DNA of 64,000 nucleotides. Origin: Aphelocoma coerulescens. Lineage: Eukaryota > Chordata > Aves > Passeriformes > Corvidae. The number at the start of each line of letters is the position of its first letter. Positions within the stretch are counted from its first letter, which is position 1. Positions 48,701 through 62,644 of this stretch are shown here, piece after piece. The stretch is from assembly GCF_041296385.1 (NCBI RefSeq), contig NC_091013.1:67983563-68047562 (forward strand). Reading direction: 5' to 3'. Made by a program: the position numbers and the translations under genes. The notes beneath the pieces were generated by a model. It had not been told where the DNA came from. It was given only the letters and a program-made list of their open reading frames with translations, and made no database searches.

Positions 48701-51700
48701 TGCACAGCAAATGAATTCTCCATGTCTCAATAAGTATGAATGAAAAGAAATTATTTCTTAGAGATAAAAGTGTGGGATTCAAGGAACATAGTACAAAGCA
48801 CAGAACTATAAACAAAGGTAGATAAGAGTTTAAAAATTCTGTATTTTGTTAGAGTTTGTGTACACTTAGAAAGGAGTTTATCTCATCTAACCCCAAACAT
48901 CTTGAAGTTAGGTATCTGGTCAAAGTTGAATACCTCTTCTTTAGTTCTTTGTGGCTGAACTAAAGATCTCCAGAGGGCAGTTTACTTCATTCTAAAATAT
49001 ATGTGTAGAGAACAACATATCCCACCTGTTTATGTCAACAATATAGTGCAAAAGCCTGTATCGTAAACCTTCATCAGGCACCTAGATTTCATATGGATAG
49101 AGGAAGAGGATATGGGACTTATACTGACAATTATTGAATTTTTCATTTAAGGACTGATGCTACTTTAAATATAAAGATTGCTTTACTTTGGGCCCTTAAA
49201 CTATACAAAGACTTGGGGTTTTTTTAATGGAGAATGCATGTCACATTCTATGTTAGGGTTATATGTAATATTGTGGCTACAGGTTAGCGTAATTTTTTGC
49301 ACTTTAAGTTTCCTTATATGTGGTAGGAGAATGTATGTGTGTAGATTCAGAAGAAAGCCATAGTCCTAAGACCCATCAGATGTTTGTCTTCCTCTGCTTT
49401 GGCCTTGGTGCTTTCACTGAGCTCTGCCTTACTCTCTTTATACAGAGACTTCCATGTGAAGGTAGACAGCTTCCTTCCTAATACCATGAGAAATAGATCA
49501 GACATTTTATACCGTTCTGTTTCCATATAGAAATTTGCATTCATAGTTGAGAAATGAAAATTAAGGGCATTCATTCCCTCTATTACTTTCATTTTAGAAG
49601 CTGTGCTCAGATACAGTTCATCAGTCACAAGTATGAAGAGAGGCAGTCACAGAAAATGTAAGAACACATCCACAGCTTCATTGCCAAGAAGTATTACTAT
49701 AAAGTAGTATGGGGAACTCTGCTTTTTTACTCCAGGCCTATAGGAGGGTTTTTTCCCTTCCTTCATTTCTGCTATTCCCATATTTCTATCCAATATCCCC
49801 CATCTCCTAAATGTCACTGTGTTTTCCTATGGCCTGTACAAGCAGCACCTGCAATGTTGATGTTGTTGGGATGTGTTAAGTTACATTTGCCAGGCTATTG
49901 GTTGAAGGATCTTCATAACACCCTTGGGTTTATCTCAACTGATTTTCACTGTGGGCAGAGCATTCCTGTGTTGCTTCCAGAAAGCTTAGCTCCCACTGCA
50001 CAAGCCAAATGGAGCTGATGTGAGTGTGAATGGCAGATGTGTCCAGAACCTCAAGCTGACTGACTGAGAAATCTGACCTGAAATGACAGGAAGGCTAGGA
50101 AAATGTCCTGAAATACCATCTAAATGGGGGAGAAAAAGTGCCACTGGGGAAGCCATGTGCTGAGTCCTAAAAATACCACTTGGTTTGTAGTATTCATTAG
50201 AATGCAGGACTAGACAGAAGAATGAAAGTTATAAAATACTACTGTTGCAGATGATGTGTAAGTTGCTTTTTACCCTATGGCTTTCTAAAACTTAGATGTT
50301 GGTAAGCTGTAGTTAATTTGATTCACTCTCTGCAGCTAAGGAGATATTTCAGTTTCAGCAAAAAAAGCACTTTGTAACTTTCCAAAACTATCAGGGAAAT
50401 ACGTAAAGTAAATGTGTTTAAATTGCCCGTCCTTATGTTGAGTCATGTCATGTTAAGAGTACCTCTTATGTTACAAAGAAGCTTTGGGTAACATAGGCCT
50501 CCTTGTGTTTGTTTCTGAATACTTCTTCCAGAACTGTCAAACTGAGTTTCCCTTTTTTTGTACACCACAGCCTAACCCTTGAGAGGAGAGGGCTTTGAGA
50601 GCTGTCTAGGGCTTACGCTGACCTTTCTCTATTACAGCCTGCTTTTTTTCCTAAAAACATGGGGTCAAAAAACAACCCCACAGAGCCATCTTGCAGTATA
50701 ATACATTATGTATGTGCTATTGTTAGATGACTGAGGTTACGAACGATGATGCCGATACCCTCATGAGAAACAAGAGATGAAAATCCAGACAGCAGCGTCT
50801 CAGGAAATTCTTGTCTGGGAACTTAATGTCTGAACACACTGAGCTGGAAGGAATTCGTTGTGAGTGGCCATGAATGCCCATATGAGCCTCTCTACCTACA
50901 GGGAGAGTGTATAAAAAACTAGTTCTGGGGTCAAGACACGAATGAGGAAAGAAAAGCAGGTCAGAAATAGGCTTGGTAGGTAGGAGAAAGATGGCTCATT
51001 ATTTCACTAGCCATATCCACTATTCAATCATGTTCTTGGGATGCAAGTGAAACCCACCAAGAGTAAATTCCAGCTGGAGAATTTCCACAGCTGGAGCAGT
51101 TTCATTAATACAGACAGAGGCTGAAAATCTGGTTTGGTTGCAGAACAGTGTCTCTACTACAGATTTTTTAACTTCTCCTTTGGGGGCCACATAAGCCTCT
51201 ATGTCAGTCTTTTTGACAGAGGGAGGTAAGTGAAGATGCTTACGGTTGAAGGAAAGGAAGGGTGCATTGAGCTTTTGCAATCTTGCCCCACCAGGAGTGG
51301 AACGTGGCCTAAAACCCATCGAAATTATTTGCTAATATTAAAATTTTGTTTGCAAGGCATGAATATAACCATTATGTGAGGATTATAAAGTTGAAGTGAA
51401 AGCTGTAAAAACATTTCCCTCTTTGAAAAGAAAACTTTTAACCATAACTTTGGCTCCAACTTTATAATCAAGTAATTACCCCAATTTAAACTAATTGCTT
51501 ATCCATCCCTCCATGACATCCCTAAATGCATCACTTTCTGACTTGTTCAAAAGGAACAAAGCAATGCCACATGCTTTTTGGAAAATATATATCCTTAAGG
51601 GTATAATTCTAGTGGGTTTTTCACCTTGTGAAGCCATCCCTGCAGAGTGAGTATAAAAGGCTACTCAGATTCAAATAGTCTTTTAGAAAAAAAATAGAAG

Positions 51701-51705
51701 AACCA

Positions 51706-51836
51706 GGTGACCAGAGAAGTGACTTCTGGAAAGATTTTCCTAAAAACAGACACACAGAGTGCACTTCTTTGGTGACCAGGGAAGTGACTTCTGGAAAGAT
51801 TTTCCTAAAAAACAGACACACAGAGTGCACTTCTTT
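51706..51836. repeat. 65-bp tandem duplication
   Basis: Copy 1 (51706-51770) and copy 2 (51771-51836) both start GGTGACCAG and end GAGTGCACTTCTTT. They differ by one substitution (AGAGAAG versus AGGGAAG) and one extra A in a short A run. Near-identity means the duplication is recent compared with the other repeats here. Confidence 0.95.
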
Positions 51837-53145
51837 GCACATAATGAAATGTGCAAAGCATTTAGTGTTATATATCATACGGAAGTGTGCAGACTAATAG
51901 GAAATGTTGTTTTCCTGTGAGGCTTTTTCTGCTTTTGAATCCTGTGACATTTCACAAAGGTGCCTGAGAAAATATTTTCTGGCATTCGTGAGCATCTGAC
52001 ACAGAAGCGGAATGAACTGTAAGAAAGATAAACTGTTGGTCCGAAGTCCTTCTTCAGAAACACCTGCTTAATAACAAAGTGTGAAAGAAGTTGTGGTGTT
52101 GTGGGAGTCACCAGTTACACATCAAATTGCCAAATGTTTCACTTAGTGGCTCTCAGTCCCTTTGATTTCCCCAGGCATGCTGTGGGAGTACTTCCAGGAG
52201 GCTGAATTCTTGGCCGAATGTGGCTGAAGAGAGATCAGACTGGGATAGCACAAATGTAATTTGTTAATATGAGTTTTTCATTGCTTTTCACCAACAAAGT
52301 TTTAGGGATTTAAAATCCACAGATAAAAGATAGCTTACTTTTATTCAGCCAAATGAATTGAAGATCAAAAAATCTAACAGTTAACAGAGGGAGTTAACAT
52401 ATTACTTCAAAAAAACATTAACTCATGAAAAAAAAGTTATTATATTTTATCTCACAGCAATGTCATTAGCTGAAATGTATTGTTTATATTTTTTTTCTGA
52501 TTTTTTAAATCAGGGATACCATGAAATGTATACCTTCCTTCAGTGAAACTGCTGCAAAAGGTGTCTGTCTTTAAATTGATTTATTTAATATCTCTTTACT
52601 TTAAAAACGCCTTCACTACCTCTACCAGCTTCCTTTAGGATTTAGTGGGAGAGATGATATTGTGACAAAAATCTATGAGCCAAAATTTGAACGCGACTTT
52701 CATGACCTAATTTCTGTGTTGTTGAAGGGTCAGAAATAACCCTGGAACTAACAGAGTTGGGCCAGCTTAGACCAGCAATAACTGGGCACCTTTCCTCTAG
52801 TTAGGTAGGGCAATATGTTAGGTTTGTTAAAGGAGCAGCAATGCCAAAAGAGGGAATATGCTGCTGCCAGCATTGATTTATTTGTCTGCTGTAGCTACCT
52901 CTTCTCTGCTGCAGAATCATGTCTCAGCACAGGGCTTGTACCAGCTTATGGCAAAAACACAGCTTGAGCATGGTCTAATTGCTCTCCTGTCGCTGTAGCA
53001 TATAAACTGCAGTTTGCCTTGTGTTTGTGAAGCATCCAAGCAAAGCATGGTAAGCAAGCCATTTGAGACAATGGATTGTTTTGGGTAATGTTTTTGCCAT
53101 CTTTACAGACTAATCTGAATTGTCAGAGCCCTGGGGATTGGGGCT

Positions 53146-53190
53146 GGATGCTGCTTAGAGTGTAGCTGGGATGTAGCTTAGAGTGTAGCT
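53146..53190. repeat. Short tandem repeat, period 23
   Basis: GCTTAGAGTGTAGCT occurs at 53153-53167 and 53176-53190, each preceded by a GGATG word. Two copies only. Confidence 0.8.
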
Positions 53191-56100
53191 TGTTACAGAG
53201 GTGACTTGGTACATGTACAACAGATACTGTTCAGTGAGGAATGGTATCTCTCAGCTACTGCTGTTACCACATTTTTTACCCTTCCAGGAAGCAGAAAACT
53301 CAACTTTATCTAGTCTATCTTGCATCTTTCTGAAAGTCCTCTTTCCTCTTTTCCATAATTCTTCCTTTCCATTGATGGCCCCAGCCTTTTACACTTGAGG
53401 AAGCAAAATTTGATTTTCCCTCTCCTACTGGAAGCTTTGAGATGGCCTCAGCTGTTCACAGCCAGTGAACCTCATAGACTTGCTGAGGTTACTAGTGCAG
53501 GCTCAGTGATGAACAAACATGATGTAGAGCTTTCAGGAGCTGCATTTTATTCAGTCAGCTGAGAGTGTGGGCAGAACAGGCTTCTGTCTCTGCTCAGCTT
53601 TGTAGACAACCCCAAATTCTACCCGATGGAAAGAGATACTCAAATGAAGGGTAAGGTGGAGGTAGAAGGGAAGAAAGAAAGGTGAAGGAGTGCGATGAGG
53701 CCAGATGAGGAATTATTTTGGAAGAGATAAAAGAAGAAATAAGACATAGGAGAAATCAGGAGATATCTTTTCAGAGATTTAAAGACAAAATCGGATCTCA
53801 AAGATAATAGACATTCGAAATTTGAGTTGCATCTGAGGCAGGCACTGCTGAATAAGGAACAAGGGAATAGAAGAAAGAGGACATACAAGAAGACTGTGAG
53901 AAAAATCTCTTGTGGAAAGAGAACTGGGAGAGTGTTGCTTCTCATATAGCCTAGAAAAAGGGTCATATTTCAGTGTACCATGATCAATTTAGAATTTTTT
54001 TAACCTAATTTTCTAACATATTTAGGCTTTATACACCTGAATTCCCATGAGTTCAGTTTAGGTACCTAAATATCTCTGCCTCTGATCTTATGTTCTTAAT
54101 GTGCTATTTTGCTATAATCCAAGGTTTGCAAGCTGATTTAACACATCTCTAGATATTATGGCTTTGCAAATGGATGAGAACATGCCTTGAAACCCATGAA
54201 AAAATATTAATTATACTTATGGACTAGTGAGGAAAAAACACCTAAGGGTGGATATTGGTAGCAGAGGGTAGGGCAGCATCTCAAGAGCAACTGTTAGTTA
54301 TACCAGTCAGATGGAACAGGTCACTTCCATCACAAAAGCCTAAACCCAGCCTCTGATCCCAATCTAAAGTGCTCTCACATTTCAAAAACATAAAACATCA
54401 AGTGGAAGGTAACAACAAATGAAACAAGTCTTGATACAGAGGAACAAACCTTTCAAAGCTGGGTTTAACCAGGGATCAAACTGGCTTTACATTGCACTCG
54501 AATATGGCATTAGGAGAGAAACAATGAGTCATGCCGAAGCCTGTTTCAGTCTGCAAATCCCATGGTCATAAAGGAAATACACCTTTCCCTATTCCTCTGC
54601 ATCCAATAAATCTGAGGAACACAGGATGATGTTGCAGAAATTACAGCCTTCTTTTGAAGGAAGCAATAACTAAAAAAGATGGTATGTGCTTTGACAGAAA
54701 AAGGAACTTAAACATATGGAAAATTGATTATAAAAAACTGGGAAAGCTTGCAACTAGCGTCTTTCTCTCCTAGTAGGTTTTGACCAAAAATAGAATGGGT
54801 TACATGAAAGGTTATGACAGTGCTAGACAACTACAGCAGTGATACGGGATCTCACCTATTTTCTGTCAAATAATGAACATTCTTGTCAATTTAATGTGGT
54901 GACTGAATAATTCCACTAGAAACATCAATAATCAAAAAGTAACTCATTTTGAAAATACCTCTAAAACAATAAATAACTTGGACACTACTGTGTATGTAAA
55001 GTATGAATAATTACTACAAAGTCACATAGCTAGTGTAATACGACACATATCTTGAAATAAATGTAGGCTGAAACCAAAATACAAACTTGGCACCTGGGCA
55101 AGACATTGATATAAGTGAGACATAAAGTTCTGCAAAGCATTTATTTTACAGTTTAGTTCATTTTGCAATGAAATCTTTGCCACGCCTATATTTATAAAAT
55201 TCTACCTTTAAAAAAAAAGTGAATTAGATTAAAGGAAAAGCATTAAATTCTGAAAGTGGCTTTTTGTAGCAATTCAATACATGTTATTATGCTGAACAGA
55301 TTCAAGGTCTCACCTCAACGCTTTCAGAGAAGCTGGTACTGCCATCCTTATTTAAACAAGGTGCTTTTGAAAAACACCATGGTTTGTTACAAGTCCTGAA
55401 GGCAAATGAGTATTGGGAACATACACATGATTAAGGAGCGTTGTTGCACCCAGGTATTCAGCAATAACTTGATAATCTTGGTGATAAAATTGTGACCTTA
55501 CTTCTAACCCCATGTCACATTTGGATTGCTGGGTGTCTTAGTGTTGCTTTCCTCTCCAGGTGTTTTTTAACCAGATCAGTGATTCGGTCCAGTTCACTGC
55601 ATGGCAGCAGCATCATTAATTTTAACAGAAAGGAGTCACCAGGGCTGTGTGGTCTAGGGCAGGACACCTCCTTGCAGCAACAACATGGTTTCCACCTTCA
55701 GACATAAAAAGGAACTGATAGAGTCTGACATTTTCGAACTTGGGAGGGCTCCTTTCTTAAGGTCTAGGATTAGAAAAGAACTGGAGAAACGAGTAGCAAT
55801 GAATATGCACGTACAAAAGAGAGGAGTGTTGCATGTCAGAGAAATGGCATAAACTCCAATTTAGTATGAACTTCCTCCACACTGCTGGCTGTCAATGCCT
55901 GTCACTGACACAAGTGTTCCGGGGTAACTGAGACAGAAAACTACTGTATCTGCTTCCAATGGCCTAGCCAAAGCATATGATTTCATCTCCAGTACAATGT
56001 TTGCAAAGGTAGAACTAAATAGAGGTCTGCAAAAGCCTTTGTCCCCTTCTGATACAAGTGTAGATGAAAGGAAGTTACATGGAGACACCTTGTAACAAAA

Positions 56101-58920
56101 GCAAAGCACTGAGTTTATCTTTTGTTTCATAGATGAGCAATTACTTACAGCACAGATACACATAGTTGAAAACTTTTGGATTACTGAATGAAAGTCTAGA
56201 AAGATTTCAAGGCTTATGTACCTGGACTTATTCCCAGACCCTGGAAGACCTCTGAAATATGGCTTCTCACACTCTCCTGTTAAACTTTTTCTGCCCAGAA
56301 TGTGTAAGATGCAGAAAATACCAAGCCATCCCACCTTGCAGCAGTATCTAACTACTGCAGTGGGGAGTGTGACACAGTGCTTTCCCCCAGTGATACTGGT
56401 TCCACATTCAGCTTCCAGGACCTGATTAGGCTGCTGTGGCAATCTGTGTCCTGGGTAACACAGTGCCTAGGGCTGCAGACCAACTAAGCCTCCTCTTTCT
56501 TCCGGCACACAAATGACTCACTTCTCCCCCAGAAGGGCAGCTTCACTACTTCCAATTCAAACTGAAATGCAACTTTGGGACAATATGCTTCTCCAAACTA
56601 GCTCACTGAAAGAAAGTATGACTCTCAGGAACAGTAATAGCACTTAAAATAGAGATGAACAATCTTTTGGGGATATATTTAATCATAGAGTTTGTGAGCA
56701 AGGAAGTTTTTAAAGAAGAATTCAAGAGAAAATAATACTGTGTTTGATACTGCGTCTTCAGAATCAATAATCTTTTTCCAAGAATAAATTTGCTTCAGGT
56801 GAAAACTGTTTCTTTTGTGTTCTGATAAGGGCACTTGTATGAAGTTAGGCTTCCTGGTGGTCACACACACCAGCTGCATTCTGTCACAGGGCTTCTCAAG
56901 AAGAAAATTTCTGATATTTCACCACTGTAGCAGCCAGTTTCAGACTTATGGCTTCATGTTTGGCATGGATTGAAAAAAACCCAAAAGCTATGGTCCACAC
57001 TCTGTATTTTGCTTTACTGAAAATACTCCAGAAAAGAGAGTATGTTGAGTAGAGTCTCAAATATGAATGGAAGATTTGCATCTGCCATTAGAGCTTTAGG
57101 CAACTTTAAAAATAAATTTTTTCAATTGCAAAATATTTTTTTTACAAATATTGGAGAAATCTGCTCTATATTGCTATATGAATTTGGTAGGGAAAAATAA
57201 TCAAACCACCCAGAGGTGATGGCTCTCTCTTCCTAGGAGGGAGATTTCTTTAGGGCAAGAACACCTGCAGGCTGTTCCAAGTCTCTGGTAAGATAATTAA
57301 AATCATTGTCTGTGACAAAGGTTATGCTGTGCAGGAATACAGCAGGGAGAGATCATTTTGTGTAATGTTGTGGTTTGCACTGGCAGTAAAATTTTGGATC
57401 ATGACTCTACAGAGGCAAATAAGTATCAGTGACCCTTGCTGCAAATTATTCGTAACTATTAAATGGCCTGTGTTTTCCTGTGGTATCCTGAATTATTGCT
57501 GTTTAATGCATTCCTCTTATGCAGATACACACACTAATTTTGCCACATCCTGTAGGTCTGGTCTGTTTATGTCATCTTAGGTGTAGCTTTGTGAAAGGGG
57601 TTTGTTTAAGTCACAAACAGAAGAGCTGAGTTACTCCAAGGTAGATACTCTGATTTCTGTCTGAAACACAAATAGGACCGCTTTGGAAGCTCTTCTCTAT
57701 TAATCTCCTATCTTTGGATCTCATCTTCTCTGATGGTCCTTTTCCCTGAGACATGACCTCCTTTGAGACCTAGTAAAAGTCTCCATAAACAGAGCTGCAG
57801 CAAAACATTTGAAATTTCTGGAATCCAGCTCTTCAGATGGAAAAGCACACATTCAATCAAAAGAAATGGAACAGTGAGATCTAGCTGTTGATAAGCCATC
57901 AAACCCCAGTTTTCAGACACAGTCTGTGTAAATACCCTTCATCCACAGAAAAGAGACAGTGTTAGTGATAGCAATATGTGCCTGAAATCCAACACTGTCA
58001 AGGTTTTTTCCTCCTTGTTTCTCCCAGCACTGATAAGCTGGTGTGCATTCCTGTACAATCTACTTGGAAGATTCAAATTACACAGTGTTTGCTAAATCTG
58101 ACACTTGGCCAAAGAAGTACTTAACAGAACTAATACAGGGACCAGTGATCAAATGACAGAGTCTTGAAAAAGTGTCATTATCTATTTGATGAGTGACAAT
58201 TTAAGCCTCAGTTTGCCGCTGCTCTCTTTTGAAGACCTGAGGCTCCAAAAACATAATTCATAACTTGACCATATCCTAAGAGCTGTATTAATTGTTCATA
58301 TAGGCATAGGATTTTAAAATACCACTCCCCCCCCTTCAAGTTAAGTGCAAAAAAGTCTCCATTGCTTTGATGCAAGGAAGTATGTCACTAATAGAGAAAG
58401 ATTGTGTTGCTGTTACATGGCGATAAGAAAAGGTCACCAGTGCAGAATCCATATAATGTGTAGGAATTTTTACAAAAAAGAAATATTTTGATCTTGAATA
58501 AAAGGTAGATTATGGGTAGCAAATGTGGCAGTATATTTTTGCCCCTTTTTTTTTTCCCCAAGACCAGAAAAAGAATTCATTTATGACCAGTCAAACTGCA
58601 GGAAGAATCTGTAATTCTGTGCCATTCACTCACAGCGTTTAGGAACTGCTTTGGGCAGCTGATTTCCAATCATAGGATATTGCTGTATGTGTGGAAACAA
58701 GCAGTATTCCTCTGTAAACTCCAGCCATTCAACTTTTTTTCTAGTCTAAAATCACATGCAATGCTGGAACTAAGCCAGAGAAAGCATAGTTCAACTTTCA
58801 CAGCAGGTTTCCTGCTAAGCTGCAGCTGGAACAAAACTTGACTGTCCAATAAGGAGTACTTTCCCTTCTGAGTTCCTATTAAATCTAAACCATGGGAGTT
58901 TTTTCGTGGATTTTTTGGTG

Positions 58921-58998
58921 TGTTTGGTGTTGGTTTTGTTTGTTTGTTTTTTTTTTTTAATTTTGTGTAGTTTATTTTGGAGCGGGGGGGGGGGGGGG
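58921..58998. repeat. GTTT/poly-T tract followed by 15-base poly-G
   Basis: GTTTGTTTG and a long T run precede GTGTAGTTTATTTTGGAGC and then 15 G at 58984-58998. On the minus strand this reads poly-C, then AATAAA, then about 15-20 bases later an A run. That order resembles the end of a retroposed mRNA, but no gene-like sequence precedes it. Homopolymers of this length are also prone to sequencing error. Confidence 0.7.
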
Positions 58999-59360
58999 CG
59001 CTAGGAGAAGAGGTAGAGAAAATCTTCAATTGAAATCAACATACCTCTTTCTTAAGGCCCTACAAATGCTGGCCTGACAAACCTGCAGTGTGATGTGCTC
59101 CTTGTATCTGCAGTACTACTTCAGTGCCCTCCTTTATCTCAGTTGCTGAAATTTGTCATTTCTCTGATCCTCCTGGAAATGTGGAGAGCAGGCTGAGGGA
59201 TTGCCTCTCTCACCTCCTGTCATCAGCACTGATTTGTAGATCCCCATCAAGGAGCTGTCTCCCTCTTATACCCAAGACAGAAAGCTGTCTTGGGCAACAA
59301 GCCAGATGCATTTCAGTTTTGTTTCTCATCCTCTCATGCAGCTCTTTAGGTTAGCTGCTT

Positions 59361-59450
59361 AAAACATAGTGTAACCATCAGATTTATTATTTGACTTTAT
59401 AATCTCAAAACATGATGTAGCCATCATATTTATTATTCAATTTATAATCT
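59361..59450. repeat. 46-bp tandem duplication (diverged)
   Basis: Copy 1 (59361-59406) starts AAAACATAGTGTAACCATCA and copy 2 (59407-59450) starts AAAACATGATGTAGCCATCA; both run to TTTATAATCT. Several substitutions and a small length difference show it is older than the one at 51706. Confidence 0.9.
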
Positions 59451-61312
59451 TTTTTTTTCCTCTATAAAGTGTTTTCATTGTGCTATTTTGTGACATTTTG
59501 AATATGGCACATGTGAACCTCAAATAACATAGCCAATGTCTTGTCTTCATAGTGCCCCGTTGCAGAGCATGGGGAAACACTATGGAAGCTCTTTCACCTT
59601 GTTTTCTTATAATAATTTCACTTCAGTGGTGCAATACCTATTTTCATCAGCTCAAGGGCTACTCCTGCTCCGGATGTCAGCTCAGGGGTGTCAGCTCAGG
59701 CTGCCCCTACTCGGTCAGGAGTTCAAAACACAGAGAGATGCTTCCCTCTGCTGGGCATGTTTATATACTGGTGCAGAATAAAAAAAAATAAACAAGTGGT
59801 CTCCTTCTGTGTTTGACCCTGCAAGGTCCAGATTAATAATCTCAGCGTTTAGCTTTGTGCACATGCCTCTAGAGGCACCTGCCTTTCTCCATTGGTGGAT
59901 AAGGAATCAAGCTCACTAACATAATCTACTGTAGTTGGATGCCTCATGTAGGTAGCACGCACCATCCTATTGCTCCCAAGTACTTCAGCTGGAGGTCAGC
60001 ATCATCAGAAATTCCAAGCCCATAGAAAAATCATGGAAAAATTTTATTGGTTTACATGATTATTTGCAAACCCAGGGTGGACACTGAGTTTGTCTCAGAA
60101 ACACAGAGTTCTGTGCTCAAGGTTACTATATTGAGGGGAATGCTGGCAAGCTGGGCCACAGTTTGTAGGACATGTCACAGTCTGTGAGAAAGAAGTGTTA
60201 CAAGGCTGGATTTTGGACTATTTACAAATCACTGTTGGGAAACTCTAGCAAACTGTTCTCTCTGGGCCACCAGTTTATTTAGTAGGCAATTGATTCATAT
60301 GTATATTAGGATTGGGTAGTTCAGAATATTAGTCGGATGTTAGGTATGGATATTTTCTGGAATGGCAGTTATTCTTGTGCTGAAGAAAAGCAGTTAAGAG
60401 AGTCAAAAAGTGTTTGCAAGCAAACAACTGGTTAAAGACTGAAAGGGTTTTCCGACCACTATATAATTTTGGCATGTTTTTTCAGTAGAATAATTCACAT
60501 TGCTGTTCATGTAGGAAGAGTTTAGATGACGGAGCTGTTAAGCAGCTGGGATTCACTGCATTTCTCTATACTCAATGATTTTTTTTTCTTTTTCATGTTT
60601 TCAGTTTATTCTGTAAAGGTCATATTTTCCAGACTGACTAGGGATTTTGATATAGTAAAAGGATTTACATTTTTATGAGTGCTCAAGAAATTTTATTGCT
60701 GAACATTTTGTAGAGAAGTTGAGTATGCTTCAGCAATTTATATTATGGTTCACAGACTGAAGAAATATGCAGGCAATAGAAATGAATCTGACTCTTCATT
60801 TTATGTTGATTGTTCAGCTAGTCCTATGTCCCAACAACATTCTGCAATCCAGATTGATTAATTTATGATCATTGCTTCACAAATTAAAGCAATACCCTAA
60901 AATAGCATAAATTTTTACCACCTCTATTCATTTTGCCTTTATTGCAATATCATCTGACAAGGAAAAGAGTTCTTCTGTTTTAATGAGCTGCACTTGCAGT
61001 TCAGGCTTTGTTTCATTATGCTATACCCAGAAAAAACATTATCCCCACTGGTTTCAGGAAACAATTTGTCATTTCAGTATCACCCACAAATTCTCATTTT
61101 CCTAAAAATATTGAACTGCAGTTCTTCTGTATTGTTGTTGGTTTCCTTCCCCACAGATGGCTTCAGTCCACAAGCCACAATTATTTAATATAATCACATC
61201 AAAAATCAGGTTTCCTCTTTATCTTAGATGCTAATACATGGATCTGGTCCTTTTGTGTCTGTTTATTGACAGCTGTAGTGTTTCCCATCTTTGACTTTCT
61301 ATAATCACAGTG

Positions 61313-61346
61313 AAATTGAGACAAATTTATAAATTTATCTCAATTT
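61313..61346. repeat. 34-bp near-perfect palindrome
   Basis: AAATTGAGACAAATTTA is followed directly by TAAATTTATCTCAATTT: 17-base arms with no spacer and one mismatched pair. It could extrude as a cruciform or bind a dimeric protein; no function is shown. Confidence 0.85.
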
Positions 61347-62628
61347 ATAGACAACTAGGAATTTTTATTTACTCATGTAATTGTATGATAACATCAGATA
61401 GCAACTAGAAATGCCACTTAAGCAGAGTGAGTAACGATGTACACAGTGAGGTTGGCTTGCCCAGTAGCTCTTGTGTGGTCTTTACATAAGCTCTGTGAAT
61501 ATCAGAAGAGTTAGGATCTATGTCACCTTAATTATTGCAGACAAGGGTATCTGCTGAGCACGTGATTGTATAGAACAGGAGACTGATTCTCACAAAGTAT
61601 TTTCACAACAAGTGAAAGGAGCCCATGGGGTAATTTTAGCTTTAGAAGAAAAAGTGCTGCTGATAAGGAATTTTAAGTACAAGTTGATATTAATTCTCTC
61701 TCACTTTGTAACCAACCAATCTCTTAGGAATCCCCACTCCTCCAGCTAAGCATTTTATTCCTGTCATCTCTGTCATGAGCTACCTGGCTGCAAGACTACA
61801 ACACTATATACAACTGAACACCAGAATAAAATAAGCTCCACCTGCTAATGCTTGACTTGTTATTTTCAATACTCTAACACATCCTTTGACTTTTATTAGC
61901 AAGAAACATTGGATTTTGCATTAATTATAAACAGTTTGCCTTGTGTTTTTAAGGTACTTTCACTTAGTTTCAGTCTTCCACTTTTCAGCTTTCGTTGTTT
62001 TCAAGTGAGTCCCAGTGGGGGCATTTGATTCTGAATACACTCTTCTCAGCATTCTGGAAACAAACACAGGAGAGCATCCCTTTTAAATCCTCCTCTTCTT
62101 CCCAATATCCTTGAACTTAATAGAATCTCATCATAAACTTTTTAAAGATATTCTCTCTTAGTGTGCTGTATTGAGAGTGAGCAGCCTGTAAAAGATAAAA
62201 AAAGGAAGCATGAAGCATTACTGAAGGGTACCCCAAAGTATTGTACTTTTCATTTCAGCAGTAGTTCCAAACTGCAGCAAATACAGATCAGAAATTACTT
62301 ACCATCATACACTGCAAAAGAGGCAGATTCCCTCTCTTGCCAAATAGCAATAGTCTCTCTCTGCTCTGACAAGTTTAGCAAATTAGATTAGTTAAACTCC
62401 TTACCTTCAATTTCTAAACTATTCCAAACCACAATTATTTAGGTAAAGTACAACTTAAGTACCCAGGAATAAATACAAAGCAGTGAAAAGAATTACCTGA
62501 GTTAGTCTTGAGAGTTCAGGTATATTCTATGTCATTCTATAGAGAACATATCAAGACCTTAATAGGGAAAAGATAAGTTGAAAATGTTTTACACAAATTA
62601 TAATTAAATCAATGCTTTAGAACTCTGT

Positions 62629-62644
62629 AAAAAAAAAAAAAAAA
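62629..62644. repeat. Poly-A run (16 bases)
   Basis: Homopolymer of A without an upstream AATAAA in a plausible position. Probably a simple repeat. Confidence 0.8.
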
